In this document: positions 15,779-25,792 of the stretch, piece after piece
Position numbering within the stretch: the first letter of the stretch is position 1
Layout: every line of letters begins with the position of its first letter
From: Marinomonas sp. IMCC 4694
GTDB lineage: Bacteria; Pseudomonadota; Gammaproteobacteria; Pseudomonadales; Marinomonadaceae
Assembly (NCBI RefSeq): GCF_008122525.1
Contig: NZ_VSRV01000001.1
Span: 62,001-126,000 of the forward strand
DNA length: 64,000 nucleotides
Direction: 5' to 3'
Program-made: the position numbers and the translations under genes
Notes under the pieces: generated by a model
Seen by the model: the letters and a program-made list of their open reading frames with translations, nothing else
What the model was told of the DNA's origin: nothing
Databases searched by the model: none

Positions 15779-18646
15779 ATGAACACAGCCACAACTGATA
15801 AAGACTCAATTGCTCATAAAACCGCTCAATATCGCGATGTGTATTTTGCTTTGAAAGACGCAAAAGACGGCGCGATTGATGAATCTCGATTGATTCAAGA
15901 CCCACTTCGAACCTTGGCGTACGGTACCGATGCGAGTTTTTATCGACTGATTCCTCAGTTGGTGGTGCGCGTTGATAACGAAGACGAAGTGCGTTTGGTC
16001 TTAAAAGAAGCGCGGGAGCGATCTTTGCCGGTGACATTTCGGGCGGCGGGCACCAGTTTGTCGGGTCAGGCGGTGACGGACTCTATTTTGATGCAGCTGT
16101 CGGATAATTGGAAAGGTCATCGTGTTCATCAACATGGTCATCGTATTTCCTTGCAGCCCGGAGTGATTGGCGCTCGTGCGAATCAGATTTTAGCACCGTT
16201 TCAACGCAAAATTGGCCCAGATCCCGCGTCGATCAACGCCTGTATGATTGGTGGCATTGCCGCCAATAACGCCAGCGGCATGTGCTGTGGTACGGCGCAA
16301 AACAGCTATCACACTGTCCAGAGCGCACGACTTATTTTTGCCGATGGTTCTTTGTTGGACACAGCGGATGAGTCGAGTCGATTAGCGTTTCGTGTTTGTC
16401 ACGGACCCTTGCTTGAAACGCTAACGCGATTATCAAAAAACGTACAGGCGAATGCAGCGCTGGCGGAAAAAATAAGACACAAATATCGCCTTAAAAACAC
16501 CACAGGATACAGTTTAAACAGCTTAACCGATTTCGATGACCCGTTTGACATACTGTTACACCTCATGATCGGCTCGGAAGGGACGCTGGGGTTTATCAGC
16601 GAGGTTACCTACGACACCGTGGTGGATCATCCGACGAAGGCCGCGGCGATGATTTTCTTTGACGATATGGAAACCACCTGTCGTGCCGTGATGGCGTTGA
16701 AAACGTCGCCGGTGGCCGCTGTTGAGTTGATCGATCGAGCGGGTTTGCGAGCCGTAGAAGGGAAGCCAGGGATGCCAGAGGCTTTGGCCTCATTGGGCGA
16801 TAACGCGGCCGGTTTATTGGTGGATGTACGAGCTGAAAATGGTCACGCCTTAGAAGCCAATCTGGCTTTAGTTGTGGCGGCTTTGAATGGTCAGAGGACG
16901 TTAAACGCGATCGAATTCACCCAAGACAAAGCCCTTTATGATTCGTATTGGAAAATACGCAAAGGCTTATTTCCAGCCGTGGGAGCGGTTCGTCCGGTGG
17001 GCACCACGGTTATTATTGAAGATGTGGCGTTTCCTATCGAGCAGTTAGCCGAAGGGGTATTAGAGCTGCAAAGTGTGTTTCAAAAACACGGTTACCGTGA
17101 AGCGATTTTGTTCGGTCATGCGTTGGAAGGTAATCTGCACTTTGTGTTCACGCAGGGTTTTGATGATCCCAAAGAAATCACGCGTTATGAACAGCTCATG
17201 GACGAAGTCGCCCAGTTAGTGGCGGTAAAATATAAGGGCTCGTTAAAAGCCGAGCACGGCACAGGTCGTAACATGGCACCTTATGTTGAGCTGGAATGGG
17301 GCAAAGAAGCCTACGATATTATGTGGGAAATCAAGGGGGCATTTGATCCTCTGGGGCTGTTGAATCCAGATGTGGTGTTATCGCGCAATGCAAATTTGCA
17401 TGTGCAGAATCTTAAACCTATGCCGAAAGCCAATGACAAGGTAGATACCTGCATCGAATGCGGCTTCTGTGAATCGTCTTGTCCGTCGAAATCCGTCACG
17501 TTAACACCTCGCCAGCGCATTGTGATTTGGCGAGAAATCCAAGGTCTGATGGCGTCGGGGGATCAGCCTGAACGCTTAGCTGAGTTGAAAAAAGACTATG
17601 ATTATCAAGGGGTTGATACGTGCGCCGGCTGTGGTTTGTGTTCGATGCAATGCCCTGTTGGCATTAATACGGGGGATCTAACCCGTGAGATTCGTCACGA
17701 TCGTCACCCAGACAGTAAAGTTGGGTATTGGGTCGCGGATCATTTTTCCGGTGTGACAAAAAGCGCGAAAACCGGTTTGTCGGTTGCACACGCAGCGCGA
17801 GGGCTGATCGGTAATGGCGGTATGAAAGCGGTCACTTCGGTGATGAATAAGGTCAGCGGTGGCGCAGTGCCTAAGTGGCACAACAGCATGCCGACGGCCG
17901 CGAGTGCGATCCCACGCCATCAATTGAATGGCACGCATAAAGAGGTGGTTTATTTCCCGAGCTGCGCCACTCGGATGATGGGCGCTGGGCCAAATGCCAC
18001 CGATAAACGCTCGGTGATGACGGTGATGTTTTCTGTACTTGAAAAAGCGGGTTATAACGTTATTGTGCCCAAAGGCATTGAAAGCCAATGTTGTGGTATG
18101 GCGTTTCATTCGAAAGGTCAATTTGGCGCTGCAAAGCAAAAGTCCAGTGAACTTAATGCGTTGTTGTTGAAGGCCAGTGATAACGGCCGCATTCCTATTA
18201 TTTGTGATGTCAGTCCTTGTACCTTGCGTATGCAGGAAAGCTTGGATGATTGCCTAGCCTTGCATGAGCAAGTGAGTTTTCTATCGACTCATGTCATGCC
18301 GACGATTCGAATTGCGAAAAAACTCGATAAAATGGCCTTGCATGTGACTTGCAGCACCACTCGGATGGGCTTGGCAGACAGCTTTGTACAGCTTGCTCAT
18401 CAATTGGCCGATGAAGTGGTTATTCCGCCAGACATTACCTGTTGTGGCTTTGCCGGAGACAAGGGCTTCTCGACGCCCGAACTCAACGCCAGCGCCTTGA
18501 AAACCTTAGCCAAAGCCGTAGAAGGTTGCGAAGTGGGCTACTCAAACAGCCGCACCTGCGAGATTGGCTTATCGGAACACAGCGGCATTGAGTATCAATC
18601 CATTGTCTATCTGGTGGATCAATTGTCTGAAGCTTCCGCTTCTTAA
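15779..18646 (+). CDS. dld: D-lactate dehydrogenase, FAD and Fe-S type (Dld-II)
   Basis: This is a protein of about 955 residues that oxidises D-lactate (or a related D-2-hydroxyacid) to the ketoacid and feeds electrons to quinone. The order is FAD-binding PCMH domain (about 40-270, with FRAAGTSLSGQ and IGGIAANNASGM), FAD-linked oxidase C domain (AEHGTGRNMAPYVE near 490), two 4Fe-4S motifs (CIECGFCESSCPS near 557, CAGCGLCSMQCPVG near 614), and two CCG domains (SQCCGMAF near 770, ITCCGFAGDKG near 887). The ATG at 15779 is preferred over a GTG at 15767. The operator and the PdhR-type gene upstream indicate lactate control. D-2-hydroxyglutarate is an alternative substrate. Confidence 0.88.
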   Translation: MNTATTDKDSIAHKTAQYRDVYFALKDAKDGAIDESRLIQDPLRTLAYGTDASFYRLIPQLVVRVDNEDEVRLVLKEARERSLPVTFRAAGTSLSGQAVTDSILMQLSDNWKGHRVHQHGHRISLQPGVIGARANQILAPFQRKIGPDPASINACMIGGIAANNASGMCCGTAQNSYHTVQSARLIFADGSLLDTADESSRLAFRVCHGPLLETLTRLSKNVQANAALAEKIRHKYRLKNTTGYSLNSLTDFDDPFDILLHLMIGSEGTLGFISEVTYDTVVDHPTKAAAMIFFDDMETTCRAVMALKTSPVAAVELIDRAGLRAVEGKPGMPEALASLGDNAAGLLVDVRAENGHALEANLALVVAALNGQRTLNAIEFTQDKALYDSYWKIRKGLFPAVGAVRPVGTTVIIEDVAFPIEQLAEGVLELQSVFQKHGYREAILFGHALEGNLHFVFTQGFDDPKEITRYEQLMDEVAQLVAVKYKGSLKAEHGTGRNMAPYVELEWGKEAYDIMWEIKGAFDPLGLLNPDVVLSRNANLHVQNLKPMPKANDKVDTCIECGFCESSCPSKSVTLTPRQRIVIWREIQGLMASGDQPERLAELKKDYDYQGVDTCAGCGLCSMQCPVGINTGDLTREIRHDRHPDSKVGYWVADHFSGVTKSAKTGLSVAHAARGLIGNGGMKAVTSVMNKVSGGAVPKWHNSMPTAASAIPRHQLNGTHKEVVYFPSCATRMMGAGPNATDKRSVMTVMFSVLEKAGYNVIVPKGIESQCCGMAFHSKGQFGAAKQKSSELNALLLKASDNGRIPIICDVSPCTLRMQESLDDCLALHEQVSFLSTHVMPTIRIAKKLDKMALHVTCSTTRMGLADSFVQLAHQLADEVVIPPDITCCGFAGDKGFSTPELNASALKTLAKAVEGCEVGYSNSRTCEIGLSEHSGIEYQSIVYLVDQLSEASAS

Positions 18647-18657
18647 TCGCTTATCAA

Positions 18658-18705
18658 GAGGACGTTTTGCGTGCGTCACTGACGTTGTCAGCGCAAAACC
18701 TCCTC
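18658..18705 (+). terminator. Hairpin after dld
   Basis: A 14-bp stem with one mismatch (18658-18671 with 18692-18705) lies 12 bases after the dld stop. It has no T-run, so it may be an imperfect terminator or an mRNA-stabilising hairpin. Confidence 0.55.
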
Positions 18706-18845
18706 TAGAACCGCTTGAACATGTCATGTCGATACTATTGTTCATTTAGCGAATGTCAAAAGATCAACATCTCGCACACTTAATTATCTGCTAGAGGTTG
18801 ATCTGGTTAACTACAAGTGGCTCCATTAAAGGCGAGTGAAAAACC

Positions 18846-19652
18846 TCAAAGCATAAACGTCGAGTACAGGCCAAATCCGCAGACGATGAGCAGCGCCCAG
18901 CCGACGAATTGGAAGAAGACGGGTGTTTCGGCTTTTTGGATGCGGTTATGGAGTTTTTGTCCGAAGACGTGCCCAAGCAAGGCGCATGGTAGTAGCCAAA
19001 GTTGATGGATGAGTTGCAGGTCGATGCCAGCGATGAGGAAGGAGACCATTTTGATCATCACGAGAATGAACCAGAGCACAAATAAGGTATCGCGCAGTTG
19101 ATGGCGTGGCACTTTGGTGGCGAAGACGGAGACAATGAGCGGCGCGCCGATTAACGAGGTGCCGCTGACGTAGCCGCCGAGCATGAGGAAAATCGTGTCG
19201 AGAATTTTGTTGTTGGTGTAAAACGGTTTGTTAATAATGTAGGACACGGCAAAGATGGCGACGATGACAAAAATCACGCCGGTGACGATGTTGCCGGGTA
19301 AGGTTAATAAGCCAAATACGCCGATCAGTTTCGGTACGATCATGATACCGAGGGCTTTTTTCAAGTAACCCCATGCAATGTTGCCCTGCTCTTCTTTTGG
19401 CACTTCACCTCGTTCTGCGGCGAGAATGGCTTGCTGTTTGGTTTTTTTCGCACCTTGCCATGCAATCCAGCTCGAAAACACGAGTAAATGTACGGAAATG
19501 ATTGGCAGGAATAATAAAGGGTCGTTTTTCACTAATAGCAGGAACGGTAAAGCGAGCACGGCACCGCCAAATCCTAGTCCGCTGCGAACGAAGCCGCTCC
19601 AAATAAAAATGGCGCCTATTAAGGCGTATTGCCACCAGACTAGATTTTCCAT
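18846..19652 (-). CDS. TSUP (TauE/SafE) family membrane transporter
   Basis: This 268-residue protein has about eight hydrophobic segments and the TauE/SafE hallmarks: GFVRSGLGFGGAVLALPFLLL near the N-terminus and the GGYVSGTSLIGAPLIV half-repeat near residue 160-175. The family exports sulfite, sulfoacetate or other organic anions. The direction and substrate here are unknown. It stands alone on the minus strand, convergent with dld. Confidence 0.85.
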   Translation of the reverse strand: MENLVWWQYALIGAIFIWSGFVRSGLGFGGAVLALPFLLLVKNDPLLFLPIISVHLLVFSSWIAWQGAKKTKQQAILAAERGEVPKEEQGNIAWGYLKKALGIMIVPKLIGVFGLLTLPGNIVTGVIFVIVAIFAVSYIINKPFYTNNKILDTIFLMLGGYVSGTSLIGAPLIVSVFATKVPRHQLRDTLFVLWFILVMIKMVSFLIAGIDLQLIHQLWLLPCALLGHVFGQKLHNRIQKAETPVFFQFVGWALLIVCGFGLYSTFML

Positions 19653-19915
19653 GGTTGTCCTTTGTGAGGCCTTTGTAGAATGGTCGAATCAAGAAAATTT
19701 AGGCGCTAGTGTAACCAAACTTTGCGGTCGACAACATGACGATTTTCATTGACGAGGTAGGAAAAGGCATTAAGATCGGCCGTCATTTTGATGTTTGGGG
19801 CGGGTATTTGAGTGATTTCCCTATGTGGAATTAAGAATGTCTGTATTTTTTAGATAAGTGTTTGCTAATATTTAAGGTGACGTGTAATGGAAGAATTGAA
19901 AAAGAGGTTTTTTGT

Positions 19916-20131
19916 ATGAAGCATCGAATTATTTTTGCTGTGTTGATGTCGTTTACTCTGTCGTTGTTTATGTCGGCGTGGATTACTTACGTGAATATTG
20001 GGGTAACGTCTGAGTTTGTATCATTTTGGATGCACGCTTGGGTGTTGGCGTGGCCAGCGGCTGGGTTGATCTCGTTTATTGCTGGGCCATTTTTGCACGG
20101 ATTAGCGCAAAAAATTGCCAATAAACTGTGA
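19916..20131 (+). CDS. DUF2798 small membrane protein
   Basis: This 71-residue protein has two hydrophobic segments (about 5-27 and 38-58) and the DUF2798 pattern (MSFTLSLFMSAWITYVNIG, then HAWVLAWPAAGLISFIAGP). The function of the family is unknown. The frame is open from 19862, but the ATG at 19916 with an AGAGG ribosome site is the normal family start. Confidence 0.75.
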   Translation: MKHRIIFAVLMSFTLSLFMSAWITYVNIGVTSEFVSFWMHAWVLAWPAAGLISFIAGPFLHGLAQKIANKL

Positions 20132-20160
20132 TCTGATACGAGACTATTGTAATGATTGCA

Positions 20161-20190
20161 ATAAACCGCACGCTAATGTGTGCGATTTAT
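20161..20190 (+). terminator. Hairpin between DUF2798 and the convergent flavoprotein gene
   Basis: ATAAACCGCAC (20161-20171) pairs with GTGCGATTTAT (20180-20190) with one mismatch and an eight-base loop, between two convergent genes; it can serve both strands. Confidence 0.6.
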
Positions 20191-20209
20191 TACGTGAAAA
20201 CGGCCTGGG

Positions 20210-20857
20210 TTAAACCGCATCAGGTGATGTCGGTGTGTTGTAATCTTCTTGTTGAATCGGGTCTTGCTGGCCTTGTCCCCATGTTTTTTCTAATGGAATC
20301 ACGCCCGCCCAGACTGGCCAATTTGCGTCTTCTGCGTCATCAATGGGCGGTTCGGCGCGCATTTTTACCGACGCTTCTTCTATCTTAATTCTTACTAAGC
20401 CGGTGGCTTTGATTTCTTGTTCGTTCACTGGTCTGAGTTGTTCCCAACGGCCGGGGCTGACTTTGTCTAAGAATATTTTGAATTGGCGCAATTTTTCTTC
20501 TCGATCGTCAATGCGTTCTGGTACTCCAAATAGAGTCACTGAGCGATAGTTCACAGAATGATGAAACGCGGAGCGCGCCATGACCAATCCATCTAGTAGT
20601 GACATATTGATGCAGACTTTTTCGGGTTGATCAATGGGGCCTTTCACGTTGCGTGCTTTGGAATGGCCGTGCCAATACAAATAGTCGCCATCGCGCCAAT
20701 GGCAGGTGGGTGTAACGAATACTTGGCCTTCTTTGGTTTGGCCGACATGGCACAGTAAAGCGCTGTCTATGATGTTAAACGCTAGTACCGCGTCGTAGGA
20801 CGCTCTGTTTGGGCCTCGTTTTACCTTGCTTAATGGGGTTTCGAGTGAGCGGCTCAT
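20210..20857 (-). CDS. Pyridoxamine 5'-phosphate oxidase-like flavoprotein
   Basis: This 215-residue protein matches the Pyridox_ox_2 / flavin-nucleotide-binding split-barrel family: RGPNRASYD near the start, TPTCHWRDGDYLYWHGHS and RSVTLFGVPERI. It probably binds FMN; the family also includes proteins of unknown substrate. It is divergent from a MocR/PdxR-type regulator, a common arrangement in which the MocR protein controls the flavoprotein gene. PdxH itself is a different subfamily, so a direct vitamin B6 role is only suggested. Confidence 0.8.
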   Translation of the reverse strand: MSRSLETPLSKVKRGPNRASYDAVLAFNIIDSALLCHVGQTKEGQVFVTPTCHWRDGDYLYWHGHSKARNVKGPIDQPEKVCINMSLLDGLVMARSAFHHSVNYRSVTLFGVPERIDDREEKLRQFKIFLDKVSPGRWEQLRPVNEQEIKATGLVRIKIEEASVKMRAEPPIDDAEDANWPVWAGVIPLEKTWGQGQQDPIQQEDYNTPTSPDAV

Positions 20858-20960
20858 GGTGGAATCCTTGTTTTTGTGGGTTGGGGTCTATATAACCAAG
20901 AGTAGATAAATCTGGAGCCTTTAAAAATAGCCAGAATGCCATTAAATAAACAGGCCAGAT

Positions 20961-22436
20961 ATGAAGTATGCGATGGGAAGTTTACGGTTTTCTTTGAGTG
21001 AGGAAGGCGCGCCGTATTATCAGCAATTAATGGAGCAGATTTGCCGAGGCATTGACTCTGGTGAGTTAGTTGTGGGTGATAAGTTGCCCTCGTCACGATT
21101 TTTGGCCAGTTCCCTTGGCGTGTCTCGCAGTACCACGTCTCGAGCGTATGAGCAGCTTGTGGCAGAAGGCATTTTAACCAGTCAGGAAAAGCGCGGTGTG
21201 TTTGTGGCCGCCTTGCCTATGCTAAACAGTCGGGCGCCAAAACGTGTTGTTGTCGACACGCGACAGGCTTGCGTCAATACAGAATTATTGGCGTTTGATT
21301 CCGGCGTTGATGTGTCCGTGTTTCCAAGCAAGGAGTGGGCGACGAGCATGAGGCGAAGTTGGTTAAGCCCAGATTTGACCTTGTTACAAGGCGGTTATAC
21401 AACGGGGTATCCTGGGTTGAAAGCCCAAATTGTGGCGTATTTATACCGCGTTCGAGGGCTGGAATGCACGGCGGAACAGATCATAGTGACGGCTGGTAGT
21501 CGGGACTCTTTATTGCTTTTGCAGCGTACGTTCGCTTCGTTAAGTCACCATGATATGACATGGTGGGTAGAAGAGCCGACCTATCCACCGATTCGTGAAG
21601 CCTTGGGGTCTTATGTTCGTCAAGGTGCTTTGATGATCGACGACGATGGTGCTTGTGTACCCACAGCTACGGTGTGTTCAAATGCGGCGATATTGACGCC
21701 AAATCGTCAATATCCCTTGGGAATGGCGATGAGCTCTCAGCGTCGTCAAGCGTGGTTGCACGCTGTGCAAGATGACGCATCGGATTGGTGGTTAATAGAA
21801 GACGATTATGACAACGAATTTGTGTATCAGGGTCAAAGCAATGTGCCTTTTATGCAAAGTGCGAGCGTATATGACAGAGCAAAAGATCGCGTATTTTTCA
21901 TGGGCAGCTTTTCAAAGGTGTTGTTTCGAGGTTTAAGGTTAGGTTTTATTGTGGCGCCTATGAAGCATGTCGCCGCGTTACAGCACAGTCAGCACGTCAT
22001 AGGCGTTTCCGCTTCATTACCGATACAACCTGTGGTGGCGGATTTTATGGAGCAAGGTCATTTTGATCGTCACGTTAATCGTATGCGTCGGCATTATCGA
22101 CTTAAGCGTGAGGCGTTGCTTACCTTGCTAGAGGCTCATCTATCGCCCTGGTTTGAATGGAGGAAGCCGCGCGGAGGCATGCATGTTTTAATAGAAATAA
22201 AAGCGGAAATGGTCGCAAAATGTCCTGTCAATTCGCTTTGTTTAGACCAGCAGATTGCAAAAGAGCTGTTAATAAGCAACATTCGCCTATCTTATTTGTC
22301 TTCCCATTACGTACCGCCTAAAATAGCAGGCTATCGGATGGGCTTTATCTTGGGATTTAGTGGACCAGATGAGAAAGCTATGTCTCAAATGGTGCGCGCT
22401 CTGCGGACTTGGTGGGTGAAAAATGGGCCTCATTAG
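20961..22436 (+). CDS. MocR-family GntR/aminotransferase fusion regulator
   Basis: This 491-residue protein has an N-terminal GntR winged HTH (about residues 15-80: GDKLPSSRFLASSLGVSRSTTSRAYEQLVAEG) joined to a fold-type I aminotransferase domain (about 120-485). The PLP-binding block MGSFSKVLFRGLRLGF carries the Schiff-base Lys. MocR proteins sense PLP or amino-compound ligands rather than catalyse transamination. The divergent promoter region of 103 bases carries inverted ATCTGG/CCAGA elements (about 20909-20960) that could be its operator. Confidence 0.87.
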   Translation: MKYAMGSLRFSLSEEGAPYYQQLMEQICRGIDSGELVVGDKLPSSRFLASSLGVSRSTTSRAYEQLVAEGILTSQEKRGVFVAALPMLNSRAPKRVVVDTRQACVNTELLAFDSGVDVSVFPSKEWATSMRRSWLSPDLTLLQGGYTTGYPGLKAQIVAYLYRVRGLECTAEQIIVTAGSRDSLLLLQRTFASLSHHDMTWWVEEPTYPPIREALGSYVRQGALMIDDDGACVPTATVCSNAAILTPNRQYPLGMAMSSQRRQAWLHAVQDDASDWWLIEDDYDNEFVYQGQSNVPFMQSASVYDRAKDRVFFMGSFSKVLFRGLRLGFIVAPMKHVAALQHSQHVIGVSASLPIQPVVADFMEQGHFDRHVNRMRRHYRLKREALLTLLEAHLSPWFEWRKPRGGMHVLIEIKAEMVAKCPVNSLCLDQQIAKELLISNIRLSYLSSHYVPPKIAGYRMGFILGFSGPDEKAMSQMVRALRTWWVKNGPH

Positions 22437-22837
22437 GCTGAGGTTTTGTGGACCCTCGTTCACTCACCTTGAACTTGTCTGTGGTTATCTGAGGCTGAGC
22501 TTGACAACCGGATATTCGATAAAAAATTGATCTATATCACTGAGATGATCGTAACCAATTATTAATTGTACAAACAATTGATGGAAGGGAGCGATTTATG
22601 CCCATGGACTATTGTAAAAGCCCTAGTGCAAAAATATAATTGTCGGGCTTAATTTACACTACATGCAACATGTAATGTGGTTTTCTTGATGGTATCTACG
22701 ACGATACTCATGATTTTATTTGTTAAGCATTCAATTTAGTGTTCATAGCTAGTTGCACATGCTTATGAATTCTATGAGTTTACATTAAGCGCCTAGTCCG
22801 CTTGCAAAACCTGCTCTAGGACATTCTGAGGTTACAG
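22437..22837. other. Upstream region of the cyo operon
   Basis: These 401 bases hold no gene. They contain an FNR/ANR-like site (22527-22540, listed separately), an inverted repeat AATTGT-N4-ACAATT near 22563-22578, and a perfect repeat TACATG-CAA-CATGTA (22660-22674). They presumably contain the cyo promoter and its redox control sites. Confidence 0.5.
22527..22540. promoter_or_regulatory. FNR/ANR-like box upstream of cyoA
   Basis: TTGATCTATATCAC matches TTGAT-N4-ATCAA except for the last base. Anaerobic repression of the bo3 oxidase by FNR/ANR is established in related bacteria, so position and match both fit. Confidence 0.5.
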
Positions 22838-23689
22838 ATGAAGAAAAAACTGTTCCAGTCAACTATGGTATTCGCACTTGCACTGCTTTTAAGCGGTTGT
22901 GAGCTTGCCTTGTTCGATTCCAGCGGTGTTACCGGGAAAAAAATTGGTGACACTATCCTACTTACAATGGGTCTAATGCTGATCGTTGTTATACCAACGA
23001 TTTTAATGTCTCTTTGGATACCATTTAAATACCACGCGAGTAAGAAAGATGAGTCTTACGACCCTGAGTGGGAACACTCTAGCAAGATAGAGTTTTTTGC
23101 CTGGGGTGTGCCAGTAGTGATTATTGTTGTGTTAGCAACCATCACTTACTTTACTTCTTATTCTCTTGATCCTAGGAAAGAGATCGTTTCGGACAAGAAA
23201 CCTCTTACTATTCAAGTGGTTGCAATGGATTGGAAATGGTTATTCTTGTTCCCTGAAGAAAAAATTGCAGTCGTAAATGAAGTTGCTTTTCCTGTTGATA
23301 GACCGGTTCAGTTCTTGGTTACGTCTCAATCCACGATGAATTCGTTTTTTATTCCTAAACTTGGCGGACAAATTTACGCCATGGCGGGTATGGAAAACCG
23401 TATGAATATTATGGGCTTTGAAGTGGGCGAGTACCGTGGTATATCAGCCAACTACAGTGGTTTTGGTTTTGCGGGAATGCGTTTTAAGGCCAAAGTTACC
23501 TCGGATGAAGATTTTGAAAAATGGGTAGAAGGTGTCAAAGCTTCTGGCCAAGTATTAACCGATGCTGAATATGATCGCTTAATTGAAAAGACACGTGATC
23601 ATAAAGTGGAGTATTTTTCATCAATAGATCCTCTGCAATTTAAGAATATTATTGAGTCTTTCACTGGAGCGCAAAATGGTTCAAACTGA
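22838..23689 (+). CDS. cyoA: Cytochrome bo3 ubiquinol oxidase subunit II
   Basis: This 283-residue subunit II of the haem-copper quinol oxidase has a lipoprotein signal with lipobox LLSGC (Cys21), two membrane helices (about 41-62 and 84-105) and a periplasmic cupredoxin domain (about 125-230). The CuA ligands of cytochrome c oxidases are absent: the corresponding loop reads GEYRGISANYSGFGFAGM, as in CyoA. It is the first gene of cyoABCDE, downstream of an FNR-like site. Confidence 0.95.
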   Translation: MKKKLFQSTMVFALALLLSGCELALFDSSGVTGKKIGDTILLTMGLMLIVVIPTILMSLWIPFKYHASKKDESYDPEWEHSSKIEFFAWGVPVVIIVVLATITYFTSYSLDPRKEIVSDKKPLTIQVVAMDWKWLFLFPEEKIAVVNEVAFPVDRPVQFLVTSQSTMNSFFIPKLGGQIYAMAGMENRMNIMGFEVGEYRGISANYSGFGFAGMRFKAKVTSDEDFEKWVEGVKASGQVLTDAEYDRLIEKTRDHKVEYFSSIDPLQFKNIIESFTGAQNGSN

Positions 23690-25757
23690 TCTAATCAAAG
23701 ATCCTCATGTGCTAACGGGTAAGTTACACTGGGGTGTTATTCCTTTCCATGACCCTGTAGTAGCGCCAGTAATGTTCGCTGCTATTTTGGGTGGTCTATT
23801 GCTGGTTGCTTACATTACACACAAGAAGTTGTGGGGGTATTTGTGGGACGAGTGGTTTACGTCGGTCGACCACAAAAAAATCGGTATCATGTACTGTATC
23901 GTTGCCTTGGTGATGTTGGTACGAGGCTTTTCTGATGCTATTTTGATGCGAACGCATCAAGCATTGTCAATGTCAGATACCTATGGTGAAGGATTCTTGC
24001 CTCCAGAGCACTACGATCAAATTTTTACCGCCCATGGCGTAATTATGATCTTCTTTGTGGCAACGCCTTTAATGATAGGGATCATGAACGTGATCATGCC
24101 GCTGCAAATTGGCGCGCGAGACGTTGCTTTTCCTTTCTTAAACTCATTAAGTTTCTACTTGTTTTTGGTCGGTGCATTACTGGTAAACATTTCATTGTTT
24201 GTCGGTGAGTTTGCCGCGGTGGGTTGGTTAGCTTATACCCCGCTTTCTGGCATTGAATACAGTCCAGGGGTAGGTGTTGATTACTGGATATGGGCTTTGC
24301 AAATATCCGGTATCGGTACAACGTTAACCGCAGTGAATTTCGTGGCCACTATTCTGAAAATGCGTGCGCCAGGCATGTCAATGATGAAGTTACCGGTTTT
24401 CACATGGACAACGTTTTGCGCCAATATCATTGCATTGGTTATTTTCCCAATCTTGACGATTGCGATTGCTCAGTTAACACTCGACCGTTATTTGGATTTC
24501 AACTTCTTCACCAACGATGATGGTGGAAATCAAATGATGTGGGTTAACTTGATTTGGGCTTGGGGTCACCCCGAAGTGTATTTCTTGGTATTACCCGCTT
24601 TCGGTATGATTTCTGAAGTGACGGCTACTTTCTCAAGAAAAAGATTGTTTGGTTATGTTTCTCTTGTTTGGGCCACCATTGCCATCACAATCTTGTCCTT
24701 CCTCGTATGGTTGCACCATTTCTTTACGATGGGCTCAGGCGCGAGTGTTAATGCTTTCTTCGGTATCATGACAATGATCATTGGTATCCCTACAGGAGTG
24801 AAGCTCTACAACTGGATCTTTACCATGTACAAGGGTCGCGTCGAATTAACGGCGTCCATGTGGTGGGTGATCGCCATGTTGGTAACCTTTACGGTAGGCG
24901 GAATGACGGGTGTTATGCTGTCTATTCCTGCGAACGATTTCGTACTGCACAACAGTATGTTTGTTCCTGCTCACTTCCATAACGTTATTATTGGTGGTGC
25001 GGTCTACGGCTACTTCGCCGGTTTCACATACTGGTTCCCTAAAGCGACCGGTGTGAAGCTAAACGAAACGTTGGGTAAATGGTCTGTTGCACTTTGGTTC
25101 TTTGGTTACTTCTTCGCTTGGGTGCCTTTGTACATAACGGGCTTCGATGGTATGACTCGTCGTCTTCAGTACATCGATAACCCAGAGTGGCAATCGTACA
25201 TGTATATCTCTCTAATTGGTGTGGCGCTTATTGCTGCAGGTATTGGTACTCAGGTATTCAATATTGGTTGGAGCTTGTACAAACGTAATGATCCTCAGTA
25301 CAAAGATGTAACGGGCGATCCATGGGATGGTCATACTTTAGAATGGTATACATCGTCACCACCGCAGTTCTATAACTTTGGTGATGTGCCATACATCAAT
25401 GATCGTGATCAATTGCTTGATATGAAGCAAAAAGGCACCGCTTATAAGCGTCCTGAAAAATATCAGCGCATTCATATGCCTAAAAATACGTGGGCCGGTC
25501 CGGTACTTGGCTTGCTAACATTACCAATGGGATTTGGTTTTGTATGGCATATTTGGTGGATGGTTATTGCATCGGTAGTAGCGATCTTTGCTTGCTGGAT
25601 CAAACTCAACTTTGAACGCGATAAAGATTATTACGTTGAGGTTCCAGAGGTTGAAGCGATTGAAGGTAAATTCTTGAAGAGTAACGAAGGTCGTCGTTAT
25701 TACTTTGAAGGAAATGCAAAACACTATAAAAAGTGGAAGCCATCTGATCAAAAATGA
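23676..25757 (+). CDS. cyoB: Cytochrome bo3 ubiquinol oxidase subunit I
   Basis: This is the catalytic subunit, about 693 residues with some fifteen membrane helices. Haem and CuB ligands lie in recognisable blocks: THQALSMSDTYGEGF and FTAHGVIMIFF, WGHPEVYFLVLP with the His-Tyr pair, WLHHFFTMG (CuB), and the C-terminal FVPAHFHNVIIGG. The ATG at 23676 (MVQTDLIK) follows GGAG and overlaps the end of cyoA by 14 bases. The long N-terminal and C-terminal extensions around the COX1 core are typical of CyoB. Confidence 0.97.
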   Translation: MVQTDLIKDPHVLTGKLHWGVIPFHDPVVAPVMFAAILGGLLLVAYITHKKLWGYLWDEWFTSVDHKKIGIMYCIVALVMLVRGFSDAILMRTHQALSMSDTYGEGFLPPEHYDQIFTAHGVIMIFFVATPLMIGIMNVIMPLQIGARDVAFPFLNSLSFYLFLVGALLVNISLFVGEFAAVGWLAYTPLSGIEYSPGVGVDYWIWALQISGIGTTLTAVNFVATILKMRAPGMSMMKLPVFTWTTFCANIIALVIFPILTIAIAQLTLDRYLDFNFFTNDDGGNQMMWVNLIWAWGHPEVYFLVLPAFGMISEVTATFSRKRLFGYVSLVWATIAITILSFLVWLHHFFTMGSGASVNAFFGIMTMIIGIPTGVKLYNWIFTMYKGRVELTASMWWVIAMLVTFTVGGMTGVMLSIPANDFVLHNSMFVPAHFHNVIIGGAVYGYFAGFTYWFPKATGVKLNETLGKWSVALWFFGYFFAWVPLYITGFDGMTRRLQYIDNPEWQSYMYISLIGVALIAAGIGTQVFNIGWSLYKRNDPQYKDVTGDPWDGHTLEWYTSSPPQFYNFGDVPYINDRDQLLDMKQKGTAYKRPEKYQRIHMPKNTWAGPVLGLLTLPMGFGFVWHIWWMVIASVVAIFACWIKLNFERDKDYYVEVPEVEAIEGKFLKSNEGRRYYFEGNAKHYKKWKPSDQK

Positions 25758-25792
25758 TAGAACGGTTTTGCTAAGTAATCAGTAAACTGTTG

